Part shown: positions 42,721 to 51,718 of the stretch, piece after piece
Layout of the letters: every line of letters starts with the position of its first letter
Numbering within the stretch: position 1 is the first letter of the stretch
Origin: Mucilaginibacter aquatilis
Lineage (GTDB): Bacteria > Bacteroidota > Bacteroidia > Sphingobacteriales > Sphingobacteriaceae
Length of the DNA: 64,000 bases
Reading direction: 5' to 3'
Assembly (NCBI RefSeq): GCF_009755275.1
Contig: NZ_WQLA01000004.1
Coordinates: forward strand, 372,001-436,000
The notes under the pieces: generated by a model
What the model was told of the DNA's origin: nothing
The model's database searches: none
Seen by the model: only the letters and a program-made list of their open reading frames with translations
Position numbers and translations under genes: made by a program

Positions 42721-43824
42721 ATGAAAAAATTTATATACATACCTGTACTGCTTTTTTTAGCGGCCTGCAGTAATAAACCTAAAGACAAGAAAGCCGAACT
42801 TGCTGAATTGAAAAAACAACAAGCCGACTTAAACTCCAAAATAACTAAACTGCAAGCCGAGGTTGGTAATACCGATTCTACAGCAGCTGTTGAGGTTGGG
42901 GTGTTCCCAGTTCAAACGGGTGAGTTTGTTAATTACGTTCAAATACAGGGACGCATTGACGCCCAGGACAATGTAGTAGCTTATCCGCAGGTGCCGGGTA
43001 CCATTACAGCAATTTACGCCAAAGCGGGTCAGCGCGTAAGCCGCGGGCAATTGCTTGTTCAGCTTGATAATGGCGTAGTTAAACAAAATATTGCTCAGGC
43101 CGAAGCTCAACTGACACTTAACCGCTCATTGTTTCAGCGCCAAAAGGCTTTGTGGGATCAAAAGATTGGTACCGAAGTACAATACCTCCAAGCTAAAACT
43201 ACTTTAGAGGCCAGCGAAAAAGGTCTGTCCGCACTGCGTCAGCAAGCAAATCAAATGCGGATAATAGCTCCTATAAGCGGTACCATAGATCAAATGGACC
43301 TTAAGCTTGGCCAGGTAATACAACCTGGGCAAAATGGTATACGCATAGTAAACGCCGAAAACTTAAAAGTTAAAGCTGATGTACCAGAGTCGTATTCAGG
43401 AAGTGTAAACACCGGTAACATGGTAAAAATCCTTGTTCCGGATGCCAAAGATTCAGTTGAAACGAGGGTAACATTTGCCGCTAAATCAATTGACCAGGCT
43501 TCGCGAAGCTTTGCGGTTGAGGTAAAGCTACCCGAACGCAAAGGCTTGCGCCCCAACATGACTGCAATTTTGAAGATTGCCGATTATACTAAATCTGATG
43601 CTATAGTTATACCTATTAAAGCTATACAACGCTCAGAAGAGGGCGACTTTGTATACCTCATAAACAATGGCACAGCAAAAAAATCAACCATTAAAGCTGG
43701 CAAAACTTATAGTGGGAAAACTGAGATTTTATCAGGCATCAAAGCCGGCGACCAGTTGATTATTGACGGAGCTACCGATGTTGAAGACGGCGACAAGGTA
43801 AAGGTAACCCAGCAGTCAAACTAA
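42721..43824 (+). CDS. RND efflux periplasmic adaptor (HlyD/MFP), lipoprotein
   Basis: Membrane-fusion protein of 367 residues linking the RND pump to the TolC duct. The lipobox LLFLAACS (about 10-17, cysteine at 16) indicates an acylated inner-membrane-facing periplasmic protein. A coiled-coil start (about 22-47), biotinyl-lipoyl domain (ITAIYAKAGQRVSRGQLLVQLD) and beta-barrel domain with TGNMVKILVPD follow. Placed 27 bases after tolC and 33 bases before the pump, clearly one operon. Confidence 0.94.
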   Translation: MKKFIYIPVLLFLAACSNKPKDKKAELAELKKQQADLNSKITKLQAEVGNTDSTAAVEVGVFPVQTGEFVNYVQIQGRIDAQDNVVAYPQVPGTITAIYAKAGQRVSRGQLLVQLDNGVVKQNIAQAEAQLTLNRSLFQRQKALWDQKIGTEVQYLQAKTTLEASEKGLSALRQQANQMRIIAPISGTIDQMDLKLGQVIQPGQNGIRIVNAENLKVKADVPESYSGSVNTGNMVKILVPDAKDSVETRVTFAAKSIDQASRSFAVEVKLPERKGLRPNMTAILKIADYTKSDAIVIPIKAIQRSEEGDFVYLINNGTAKKSTIKAGKTYSGKTEILSGIKAGDQLIIDGATDVEDGDKVKVTQQSN

Positions 43825-43857
43825 ACCATATAGGCAACCACCTTACATCATATTAAT

Positions 43858-46800
43858 ATGAAAGATGTACACAAAGAATTTGGCCCCTCAAGTTGGGCCA
43901 TAGATAATAAAACGGCTATTTATGTACTTATGTTCCTGATTACCATTCTGGGTATCATCAGTTACAATAATTTGCCAAAAGAAAACTTTCCTGATATTGC
44001 TGTTCCTAAAATTTTCATCACCACAACTTTCGCAGGTCAGTCACCACAGAATATTGAAAACTTGGTAACCAGGCAAATTGAAAAGAAGCTTAAATCATTA
44101 AAAGGCCTAAAAAAGGTTACCTCAAACTCTGTACAAAACGTATCAATTATTACCGCCGAGTTTACGCCAAACATTGATACCAAGGATGCAAAGATTGATG
44201 TACAGGATGCTGTAGACAAAGCAAAAGACGACTTACCTCAAAACGATGATAATTTTAAGGAGCCGGTTGTATCTGACATTAATGTTGCCGATTTGCCTAT
44301 TCTTTACGTGAACCTGTCAGGTGACTACGACCTTAAAAAGCTCAAGGAATACGCGGATGTTTTGAAAGATGAAATTGAAGGCTTTAAAGAAATATCGAAG
44401 GTTGATGAAATTGGTGCCTTAACTCCTGAAATACAGGTAAACGTTGATATTAACAAGATGAGCGCAGCTCAACTTACTTTTCAGGACATTAATACGGCTA
44501 TAGGGTACGAAAACATCCTGTCATCAACCGGTACTATAAAATCTGACGGTGTACGCCGTAGTATAGACATTAAAAAAGACTTTAAAAGTGCAGACGAGGT
44601 TGCGGCTATGATTATACGTAACCCTCAAGGTAAACCGGTTTACTTGAGAGACATTGCCGAAATAAAAGATTCGTTTTTAGAGCAGGAGAACTTTGCACGT
44701 TTGAAAGGGCCGAACGATACCAAGTTTAAAAACGTAATCACTCTAAACGTCAGTAAACGCTCGGGCGAAAACCTGATTGAAGCATCAGACAAAATATTTG
44801 CGCTGATTAAAGAAAAAAAGAAAACTTCATTTCCAAAAGGCTTAAACATTACCGTAACCGGCGATCAAAGTGACAAAACCCGAACTACGTTAGACGATTT
44901 GATTAACACCATCATTATTGGTTTCGTTCTTGTTACGGTTATTCTGATGTTCTTTATGGGAACAACCAACGCACTATTTGTGGCGCTCTCGGTTCCGCTA
45001 TCATGTTTTATCGCCTTTTTGCTGATGCCGGCCATAGGGTTTACTCTTAATATGATTGTGTTGTTCTCGTTCTTACTGGCGCTGGGTATTGTAGTTGATG
45101 ATGCTATAGTGGTTATTGAGAATACCCACCGAATTTTTGACAACGGTAAAGTGCCTATTAAAGAGGCTGCCAAAATTGCTGCCGGAGAGGTTTTCATGCC
45201 TGTATTTTCAGGTACAATGACTACGCTTGCACCATTTGTTCCATTGGCATTTTGGAATAGTATAATTGGTAAATTCATGTTCTTTTTACCTATTACACTA
45301 ATTATTACTTTGCTTGCTTCATTAGTAGTGGCTTATATTATGAATCCGGTTTTTGCCGTTGACTTTATGAAGCCGCACCATGAAGGTGAACATGAAAATC
45401 CAAAACTTGACAAGGCAACAAAACGTGCACTTGTTTATTTAGGCATTGCTACGGTCATTGCTTATTTTATTAATGTTGGCTTTGGTAATTTTATGGTGCT
45501 TATTATTGCACTTTACCTCATCAATCATTTCTTCCTGCTAAAAATCATTGATAGATTTCAAAAAAACACATGGCCGAAGTTTCAGCGCTGGTATGCTAAA
45601 TGGCTTAAGCGGGCTGTGAAGCGTCCGGTTACTATATTATTAGGAACGTTAGGCTTATTTGTATTTGCTATAGTGTTAACCGGCCTCGTAGGCAAAACGC
45701 CCAACTTTTTTCCATCGGGGGACCCTAACTTTGCATATGTATATATCACCTTGCCTATTGGTACCGATCAGGCTACTACCAACGAGGTTACTAAAAAGGT
45801 AGAGCAAAAAGTATCGCAAATTGTTGAACCCGATAAAGACATTGTAACATCAATTATATCAAACGTTACAAAAAGCGTTACCGACCCGCAAGATGAGGAC
45901 CAACTCGATTATCAAAACAAGGGTAAGGTAACCGTTGCCTTTATAAAGTTTGGCGAGCGTGACGGCAAAGACACTAAGGAAATTTTAAATAAAATAAGAG
46001 ACGGTGTTAAAGGAATTGTACCGGGCGTACAAGTAGCAGTAACACAAGAGGCTGCAGGTCCACCGGTGCAAAAAGATATTAGTATTGAAATTGTCGGTGA
46101 CGATTTGGATTCACTTGTAAAAACAGGCAACAGGTTAAAAACCTACCTGGCTAAACAAAATATTGCCGGCATTGAAAACCTTGTACCCGATATTGAAAGT
46201 GATAAGCCGGTAATTATTTTTGACATTGACCGAGAACGCGCAAACCGCGAGGGTATTTCAACACAGCAAATAAACTATAACTTGCTTACTGCCATTTTTG
46301 GATGGAGAGCCGCTGATTTCAGAAACACCAAAGAAGACGACTACCAAATAAAAGTACGTGCGCTCGAAAGCCAGCGCAGCAGCATTGAAGAGTTGCAGAA
46401 CATGAAAATTACTTACCGCGATTTGGCTACGGGCGGCGCTATAAGACAGGTACCGGTATCTGCTTTCAGTGATGTGCGTTACACTAATACTTTCAGCAAC
46501 ATTAAGCGTAAACAACAACGCCGCGTTTTAACGTTATCATCGAATGTTATAAAGCCTTACAATGCCAATGATGTAAACGCAAGCATTTTAACCGCAATAA
46601 AGAATTTCAAAAAGCCCGATAACATTATTATACGCCAGGGCGGCGGGCAGGAAGACCAGTTAGAAGCTGCTACCTTTTTAGGCGGCGCGTTACTTACCTC
46701 CTTTGGTTTAATTCTTATTATTTTGATGTTGCAGTTCAATTCCGTCGGAAAAACGCTCATCATCATCAGCGAAATTTTCTTCAGTATCATTGGCGTATTG

Positions 46801-47280
46801 TTGGGGATGAGTATGTTCCAAATGACTATGTCAATTGTAATGACCGGAATTGGCATTATTGCGTTGGCTGGTGTAGTGGTGCGAAACGGAATTTTATTAG
46901 TTGAGTTTACCGATATGCTTATAGCCCAGGGGGCAAACGTGCACGATGCCGTGGTTGAAGCAGGGCATACCCGTATGACGCCTGTATTACTTACCGCAAC
47001 TGCCGCCATATTAGGACTAATTCCGCTGGCGGTGGGCTTTAATATCGATTTCGTAGGATTGTTTACCCACTTCAAACCACACATTCACTTTGGTGGTGAT
47101 AACGTGGCCTTTTGGGGTCCGCTGGCCTGGACAATGATATTTGGTTTAGGCTTTGCAACCATAATTACGCTGATACTGGTACCATGTATGTACCTCATAC
47201 GCGTGAATATGAAAAATTACTTCTTCGGTAAAAAAGAAGACAAGAAAATTGACACAAACGATTTGAATACAGCGCATTAA
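43858..47280 (+). CDS. RND efflux transporter permease
   Basis: Proton-driven inner-membrane pump of the AcrB/CusA superfamily, 1140 residues. TM1 is about 21-40; the TM2-6 block spans about 345-520, with the proton-relay region LGIVVDDAIVVIENTHR; the second half repeats this with TM7 near 580-605 and TM8-12 about 930-1120 (GIGIIALAGVVVRNGILLVEFTD). It is about 100 residues longer than AcrB, with an extra hydrophobic hairpin between the halves (about 520-560) and a His-containing insert THFKPHIHFGGDN before the last helix. Substrate is undefined. Confidence 0.93.
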   Translation: MKDVHKEFGPSSWAIDNKTAIYVLMFLITILGIISYNNLPKENFPDIAVPKIFITTTFAGQSPQNIENLVTRQIEKKLKSLKGLKKVTSNSVQNVSIITAEFTPNIDTKDAKIDVQDAVDKAKDDLPQNDDNFKEPVVSDINVADLPILYVNLSGDYDLKKLKEYADVLKDEIEGFKEISKVDEIGALTPEIQVNVDINKMSAAQLTFQDINTAIGYENILSSTGTIKSDGVRRSIDIKKDFKSADEVAAMIIRNPQGKPVYLRDIAEIKDSFLEQENFARLKGPNDTKFKNVITLNVSKRSGENLIEASDKIFALIKEKKKTSFPKGLNITVTGDQSDKTRTTLDDLINTIIIGFVLVTVILMFFMGTTNALFVALSVPLSCFIAFLLMPAIGFTLNMIVLFSFLLALGIVVDDAIVVIENTHRIFDNGKVPIKEAAKIAAGEVFMPVFSGTMTTLAPFVPLAFWNSIIGKFMFFLPITLIITLLASLVVAYIMNPVFAVDFMKPHHEGEHENPKLDKATKRALVYLGIATVIAYFINVGFGNFMVLIIALYLINHFFLLKIIDRFQKNTWPKFQRWYAKWLKRAVKRPVTILLGTLGLFVFAIVLTGLVGKTPNFFPSGDPNFAYVYITLPIGTDQATTNEVTKKVEQKVSQIVEPDKDIVTSIISNVTKSVTDPQDEDQLDYQNKGKVTVAFIKFGERDGKDTKEILNKIRDGVKGIVPGVQVAVTQEAAGPPVQKDISIEIVGDDLDSLVKTGNRLKTYLAKQNIAGIENLVPDIESDKPVIIFDIDRERANREGISTQQINYNLLTAIFGWRAADFRNTKEDDYQIKVRALESQRSSIEELQNMKITYRDLATGGAIRQVPVSAFSDVRYTNTFSNIKRKQQRRVLTLSSNVIKPYNANDVNASILTAIKNFKKPDNIIIRQGGGQEDQLEAATFLGGALLTSFGLILIILMLQFNSVGKTLIIISEIFFSIIGVLLGMSMFQMTMSIVMTGIGIIALAGVVVRNGILLVEFTDMLIAQGANVHDAVVEAGHTRMTPVLLTATAAILGLIPLAVGFNIDFVGLFTHFKPHIHFGGDNVAFWGPLAWTMIFGLGFATIITLILVPCMYLIRVNMKNYFFGKKEDKKIDTNDLNTAH

Positions 47281-47290
47281 TAATTACTTC

Positions 47291-47332
47291 AAAACGAAAA
47301 CGGGCTGCATTAATGCGGCCCGTTTTCGTTTA
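47291..47332. terminator. Bidirectional terminator after the efflux operon
   Basis: A long stem AACGAAAACGGGC / GCCCGTTTTCGTT around an inner palindrome GCATTAATGC, with A- and T-rich flanks, between the convergent RND pump and transglutaminase-like genes. Confidence 0.9.
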
Positions 47333-47342
47333 AAACATAATA

Positions 47343-48566
47343 TTAAAGACCATTTGGATAAGCCTCTGGCTGATATTGATAAACTACTTCAAATGGCTGA
47401 TGCTTGTATTTAGTTGCAAGCTGGCCTATCTTTAAATCTTCTGGCTGCAAGGTAGGCTCGCAAACCCAGTAGGCCTTACCGTTATACATAATTGATTCGC
47501 CACCTACCGGCTTATCAAACTGCACAGCAATGGTAAGATGCGTTGGAAACAATAAGGCTATCATTGGGCGGTTGTAAATTTCCTTAACTAAATAAAAAAA
47601 CAGGGCGGCACGGTCATCGCAATCACTGTAGGTATTAAAAAGCGTTTCCTCGGGCGACATGCGTTTCTCTTTCCCATAGCTTACTTCATCATCTTCATAC
47701 AGAAATGCATAGCGTGTAAAACGCATTAAGTAATCTACTCCCCTTTTTTCGTCCATTCCCTTAACATTTTGCTTCAATAAGGGTATGAATGATCCATATG
47801 TTTCTTTGGTAAGCGGTATGTTAAAATAGCTTTTAAAGCTAACGCCAGGGTAATTTGTAAACAAGCTGTCTACTGTTTTATTGAGTTTTATTTTAAAGCT
47901 GTATTGTTTATGCTCATACACAAAAGCCAGCTGTTTATCAAAATACGCTTCGGGTTTAAAATCGGGCATACGCGTTACGGCATATGAAAAAGCCATCGTT
48001 GCCTCCGGCACTTCGATTTTTACCTGGTAAGGCACATCCTCATTTAAATTAGTTTTTGGATAATCATGGTAATTAAGACACATATACTTTTTACCATCAA
48101 TCATAAAAAAGGGTATATCGCGTATATCTTCGTCATTATAGACATAAAATATAAGCTTGTTTTTGGCTAACGCCAATCTGGCATCGTACCCAGTTTTGGC
48201 AAGTAAAAACCATTTATACAAAGTATAGCGGGGGTAATTTTCCTTTTTGGGGCTTATCTGCTCGGCAACGCGCCTTACAAGCTGATAATACAACCAATCA
48301 TTAAGTTGATGCTCCTTTTTATAAGCTATTAGTGAATCTGTAATGGACTTGTATTGAGATACAATTATTTTGCTGTAAAATTCTTTTATACCTTTTTGTG
48401 TTAGAATGGTATCAACCGGTATTTGAATACTTACATCGGCAGTTGCAACGAAGGGGTCGTTATACAAGTTAAGTTTGATAGGTATACTCCTGCCCTGAGC
48501 GTTAACGGTAAAGACCGAACACTTGAGGTATAAAGCAAAAAAAATCACCCCTACTAAAACCTTCAC
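47343..48566 (-). CDS. Transglutaminase-like exported protein
   Basis: A 407-residue protein starting at GTG, with a signal peptide (residues 1 to about 24, VFTVNAQG). The C-terminal third has a papain-like/transglutaminase arrangement: FNTYSDCDDRAALFFYLVKEI (Cys near 316), a later LFPTHLTIAVQF with His, and YWVCEPT with an acidic residue, in the usual Cys-His-Asp order. The rest is a soluble beta-rich N-terminal region. Catalytic competence is plausible but not shown. No operon partner; it converges with the efflux operon. Confidence 0.7.
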   Translation of the reverse strand: MKVLVGVIFFALYLKCSVFTVNAQGRSIPIKLNLYNDPFVATADVSIQIPVDTILTQKGIKEFYSKIIVSQYKSITDSLIAYKKEHQLNDWLYYQLVRRVAEQISPKKENYPRYTLYKWFLLAKTGYDARLALAKNKLIFYVYNDEDIRDIPFFMIDGKKYMCLNYHDYPKTNLNEDVPYQVKIEVPEATMAFSYAVTRMPDFKPEAYFDKQLAFVYEHKQYSFKIKLNKTVDSLFTNYPGVSFKSYFNIPLTKETYGSFIPLLKQNVKGMDEKRGVDYLMRFTRYAFLYEDDEVSYGKEKRMSPEETLFNTYSDCDDRAALFFYLVKEIYNRPMIALLFPTHLTIAVQFDKPVGGESIMYNGKAYWVCEPTLQPEDLKIGQLATKYKHQPFEVVYQYQPEAYPNGL

Positions 48567-48717
48567 GCTGATTACAATTGGTTATATTAAATATACAATA
48601 ATTTAACATTATTGTAACATTAAGTTTTTATACCAATTAATATTAGTGAATGATTTTACTTAACATTAACTGAACAAATGCCGGGAATCAAAGCTTGTAA
48701 TCAATACTTTATCAATT

Positions 48718-49473
48718 TTAAATACCTCGTTTAGCACCCCATATGTGAATGTGCAACCTATCAGAATAATTGTAGTTATACTGTTTACACAACTCTACTA
48801 TCCAATTTTGCTTTTGCTGTAAACTTTCAACCGATGAGCCTTGTGGCATCAAAAATACAGCTTCGTTGCTTATTTTATGATCAGTGATTATTTGTTGAAC
48901 TTCATTCAGGTCATCATTTGTATCTACAACAAATTTGAAGTTTGATTTTGGAGATGTTGCAAACCAACTTATAGCCTCGGGCACAACACGCTCGTTATAT
49001 TCCACACCAGAGTTTGATAACTTTACCGAAACATTGTATTGATCAGACAAAGCATCAACTTCAGGCAGAGGGATAAACGTGCCGTTAGTTTCATACTCAA
49101 TGTGGTAAAGCGGGTTGGTTTGACGCAGCAACTGAAGCAATGAAATAAGTGACTTCTGCTGAACCAGGGGCTCGCCACCAGTAATAACTAAATTTTTGCA
49201 GTTATAGTCAGTTACAATAGCGTTTATCTCATCATCGCTCAAAAGAGCCATCATCTCATCTTTTGCAAACTTATGATACCCTGGCAAAGCATCATTGTTA
49301 TGCGCATAAGATGTTCCCTCCCAATTCCAGGTATAATCGGTATCACACCACTTGCAATATAAATTGCACAAGGATAAACGTATAAAAACTGATGGTTTGC
49401 CTAAATTTTTACCTTCACCTTGTATGGAGTGAAAAATTTCGGGCCTGTTATTTAGTTTGGCAAGCTTTAACAT
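48718..49473 (-). CDS. queE: 7-carboxy-7-deazaguanine synthase (radical SAM)
   Basis: Radical SAM enzyme of 251 residues in queuosine biosynthesis, converting CPH4 to CDG. The start at the ATG at 49473 gives MLKLAKLNNRPEIFHSIQGE, a normal QueE N-terminus. The iron-sulfur motif CNLYCKWCD (CxxxCxxC) and the GGEPLVQQ motif are intact. A TACTTTTG -7 motif (49514-49521 on the minus strand) has a TTG 23 bases upstream. The other que genes are not in this window. Confidence 0.93.
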   Translation of the reverse strand: MLKLAKLNNRPEIFHSIQGEGKNLGKPSVFIRLSLCNLYCKWCDTDYTWNWEGTSYAHNNDALPGYHKFAKDEMMALLSDDEINAIVTDYNCKNLVITGGEPLVQQKSLISLLQLLRQTNPLYHIEYETNGTFIPLPEVDALSDQYNVSVKLSNSGVEYNERVVPEAISWFATSPKSNFKFVVDTNDDLNEVQQIITDHKISNEAVFLMPQGSSVESLQQKQNWIVELCKQYNYNYSDRLHIHIWGAKRGI

Positions 49474-49643
49474 AACAAGTAATGCGCAATGAGTACGCTG
49501 AAAATTCAACTTGCAAAAGTACTATAATTTGGCCGCTTAAGTGTCAATGCAAAGCATTATTCAATAGTCACACTTTCATTATCGAACTATGATTTAATGT
49601 ACTTACATAAATGATTTAAATACCATAATTTTACAGCGGTCAT

Positions 49644-50678
49644 ATGTTTAAGCCCTATACTATAAAAGATATTGCTAAAGCGCTGGGTTTATCAACCTCA
49701 ACGGTGTCACGCGCATTAAATGGCAGCTATGAGATAGGGACCGAAACCAAAAAACTGGTTTTAGAATACGCCGAGAAAGTTAATTACCGCCCCAACCCTA
49801 TTGCCCTTAGCTTAAAAGAACAGCGAAGCCGTTCAATTGGCGTGGTGGTATGTGAAGTTGCAAACAACTATTTTTCGCAAGCCATAAATGGTATTGAGTC
49901 AATTGCGTACAGCTCGGGCTATCATGTAATTATCACGCAAACGCATGAATCAGCAGCACGTGAGGCTGCCAACGTACAACACCTCTTATCAAGGCATGTA
50001 GATGGGCTGCTCATCGCCCTCTCAGCAGAAACTACCGACACCTCGGAATTTAAATTTTTGCACAGCAAAGGATTTCCAATGGTTTTCTTTGACCGTATTG
50101 TCGAAAATATTGATACTCACAAAGTTACTGTAGATAACTTTAAAGGTGCGTTTGAAGCTACAGAGCAACTCTTAAATGCCGGATACACTAAAATTGCAAA
50201 CTTAGCCAGCACGCCTAATTTACTTAATACACGTGAGCGTTTTGACGGTTACAAGGCCGCGTTGCTTAAGCATAATATCCAAATTTTACCTGAGTACGTT
50301 AAGTATTGTCATCATGGCGGAATGGTTGCCGGAGAGGTAGAAAATGCTTTGCAAGAACTGATGAGTTTACCCGACCCTCCGCAAGCTATTATATCAACAA
50401 ACGACAGGCTAACAACCGGCTGCATACCTATACTTAAAAAAATGGGCTACCGTATACCTGAGGATGTGGCCTTAACCGGCTTCACCAACTCAGAGGTGGC
50501 AGAATCATTTGCACCTCCGCTCACTGTAATCAGGCAACCTGCGTTCACTATGGGACAAATGGCTACCGAAATGCTTATAAACGTTATTGAAAGTAAGTAT
50601 CCGGTATATGAAGCAATGAGCACTCAGGTTGATACAGAACTGATTGTTCGCCAATCCTCTATGCCTGCGAAGATTTAA
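49644..50678 (+). CDS. LacI-family transcriptional regulator
   Basis: Cytoplasmic DNA-binding regulator of 344 residues: N-terminal HTH YTIKDIAKALGLSTSTVSRALNG (about 5-26), hinge, then the periplasmic-binding-protein-like ligand domain (RSRSIGVVVCEVANNYFSQAINGIE and EDVALTGFTNSEVAESFAPPLTVIRQP). It lies upstream of the GDPD and the polysaccharide locus and might respond to a sugar from that pathway; the link is inference. Confidence 0.93.
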   Translation: MFKPYTIKDIAKALGLSTSTVSRALNGSYEIGTETKKLVLEYAEKVNYRPNPIALSLKEQRSRSIGVVVCEVANNYFSQAINGIESIAYSSGYHVIITQTHESAAREAANVQHLLSRHVDGLLIALSAETTDTSEFKFLHSKGFPMVFFDRIVENIDTHKVTVDNFKGAFEATEQLLNAGYTKIANLASTPNLLNTRERFDGYKAALLKHNIQILPEYVKYCHHGGMVAGEVENALQELMSLPDPPQAIISTNDRLTTGCIPILKKMGYRIPEDVALTGFTNSEVAESFAPPLTVIRQPAFTMGQMATEMLINVIESKYPVYEAMSTQVDTELIVRQSSMPAKI

Positions 50679-50706
50679 TTGCCGTAAGCTAATTTACTTG
50701 CAAATG

Positions 50707-50736
50707 TTTGCAATTTAAACGTGTTCATTACCTTTG
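50707..50736 (+). promoter_or_regulatory. Promoter of the GDPD-regulator unit
   Basis: TTTG (50707-50710), 18 bases, TACCTTTG (50729-50736). It sits after the LacI gene and before the GDPD, so the GDPD and the regulator behind it can be transcribed independently of lacI. Confidence 0.75.
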
Positions 50737-50791
50737 CCCGTACTTTATGATAGCAGACAACCTACTGCTTCATCTAATCACACAATTTAAT

Positions 50792-51700
50792 ATGCATTAT
50801 AAAAAATCAATAACAGCCGTTGCTGTAGTTATTACAAGCTTTGTATGTTTATCATTTTCTATTGGAAAGCGTAATACTGCATTCTTAAAAATAGGCCACC
50901 GCGGCACGCGCGGATTGATGCCTGAAAACACCCTTCCATCCATGTTTAAGGCTATAGAGTTGGGTTGTAACACTATTGAGTTTGATGTGCACATTACTAA
51001 AGATGGACAAGTTGTGGTTTATCATGACTCATCAGTAAACCCGGAATATACTCAATTAGCTGATGGAAGTGATATTATGCCGGGTGAACGTAAGAAGTAT
51101 ACGTTTTACCAAATGAATTACAGCGAGATAAGACAGCTTAAAATAGGTTCGAAAAAGTATCCCGCTTTTCCTGAGCAGCAATCAATAGCATCTTATGCAC
51201 CTCTGTTATCCGAATTGATTGACTCGGTTGAAGCATTCACCACAACACACAAATATCCAAAAGTTAATTACCTGCTCGAAATCAAATCAAGCAAAGAGAC
51301 AGATGGTGTTGAGCAACCTGTACCTGCTGTATTTGTCGAAAAGGTTATGGCTGCACTAAAATCTAAAAAACTTCTTGAACGCCTTGTTATTCAATCATTT
51401 GATATGCGCCCATTGCAAGTTTTAAATAACAAGTATCCGAAAGTAAAACTTGGATTTTTAACGGGCGACAATAAGGTGAGTATAGAGCAAAACCTGGCGC
51501 TGCTTGGCTTTAAACCTCAATTTTACAACCCACACTACGGCATGGTTAATACCGATATGGTTAACACATTACATGCAAAAGGCATTAAAATATGCCCGTG
51601 GACTGTGAACGAGCTTGAGGATATAAATAAAACTTTGGCGTTCGATGTTGATGGTGTAATTACCGACTACCCTGATCGTTTGACTAAAGCATTAAAGTAG
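50792..51700 (+). CDS. Secreted glycerophosphodiester phosphodiesterase (GDPD)
   Basis: Metal-dependent hydrolase of glycerophosphodiesters, TIM barrel, 302 residues from the ATG at 50792 with signal peptide MHYKKSITAVAVVITSFVCLS. Active-site motifs are plain: GHRGTRGLMPENT (catalytic His, Arg and Glu) and EFDVHITKDGQVVVYHDSS (acidic metal ligands and second catalytic His), C-terminal VDGVITDYPDRL. An ATG at 50747 would lie a few bases after the predicted transcript start and remains an alternative. It ends 18 bases before the propeller regulator. In this location it may remove phosphoglycerol from periplasmic glucans; inference. Confidence 0.9.
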   Translation: MHYKKSITAVAVVITSFVCLSFSIGKRNTAFLKIGHRGTRGLMPENTLPSMFKAIELGCNTIEFDVHITKDGQVVVYHDSSVNPEYTQLADGSDIMPGERKKYTFYQMNYSEIRQLKIGSKKYPAFPEQQSIASYAPLLSELIDSVEAFTTTHKYPKVNYLLEIKSSKETDGVEQPVPAVFVEKVMAALKSKKLLERLVIQSFDMRPLQVLNNKYPKVKLGFLTGDNKVSIEQNLALLGFKPQFYNPHYGMVNTDMVNTLHAKGIKICPWTVNELEDINKTLAFDVDGVITDYPDRLTKALK

Positions 51701-51718
51701 TAGCTACCCACTCTTTAA

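Noticed and set aside
46557..47084. Long antisense frame (175 codons) within the RND pump gene
   Set aside because: It is a shadow of the pump reading frame, with biased composition and no start context.
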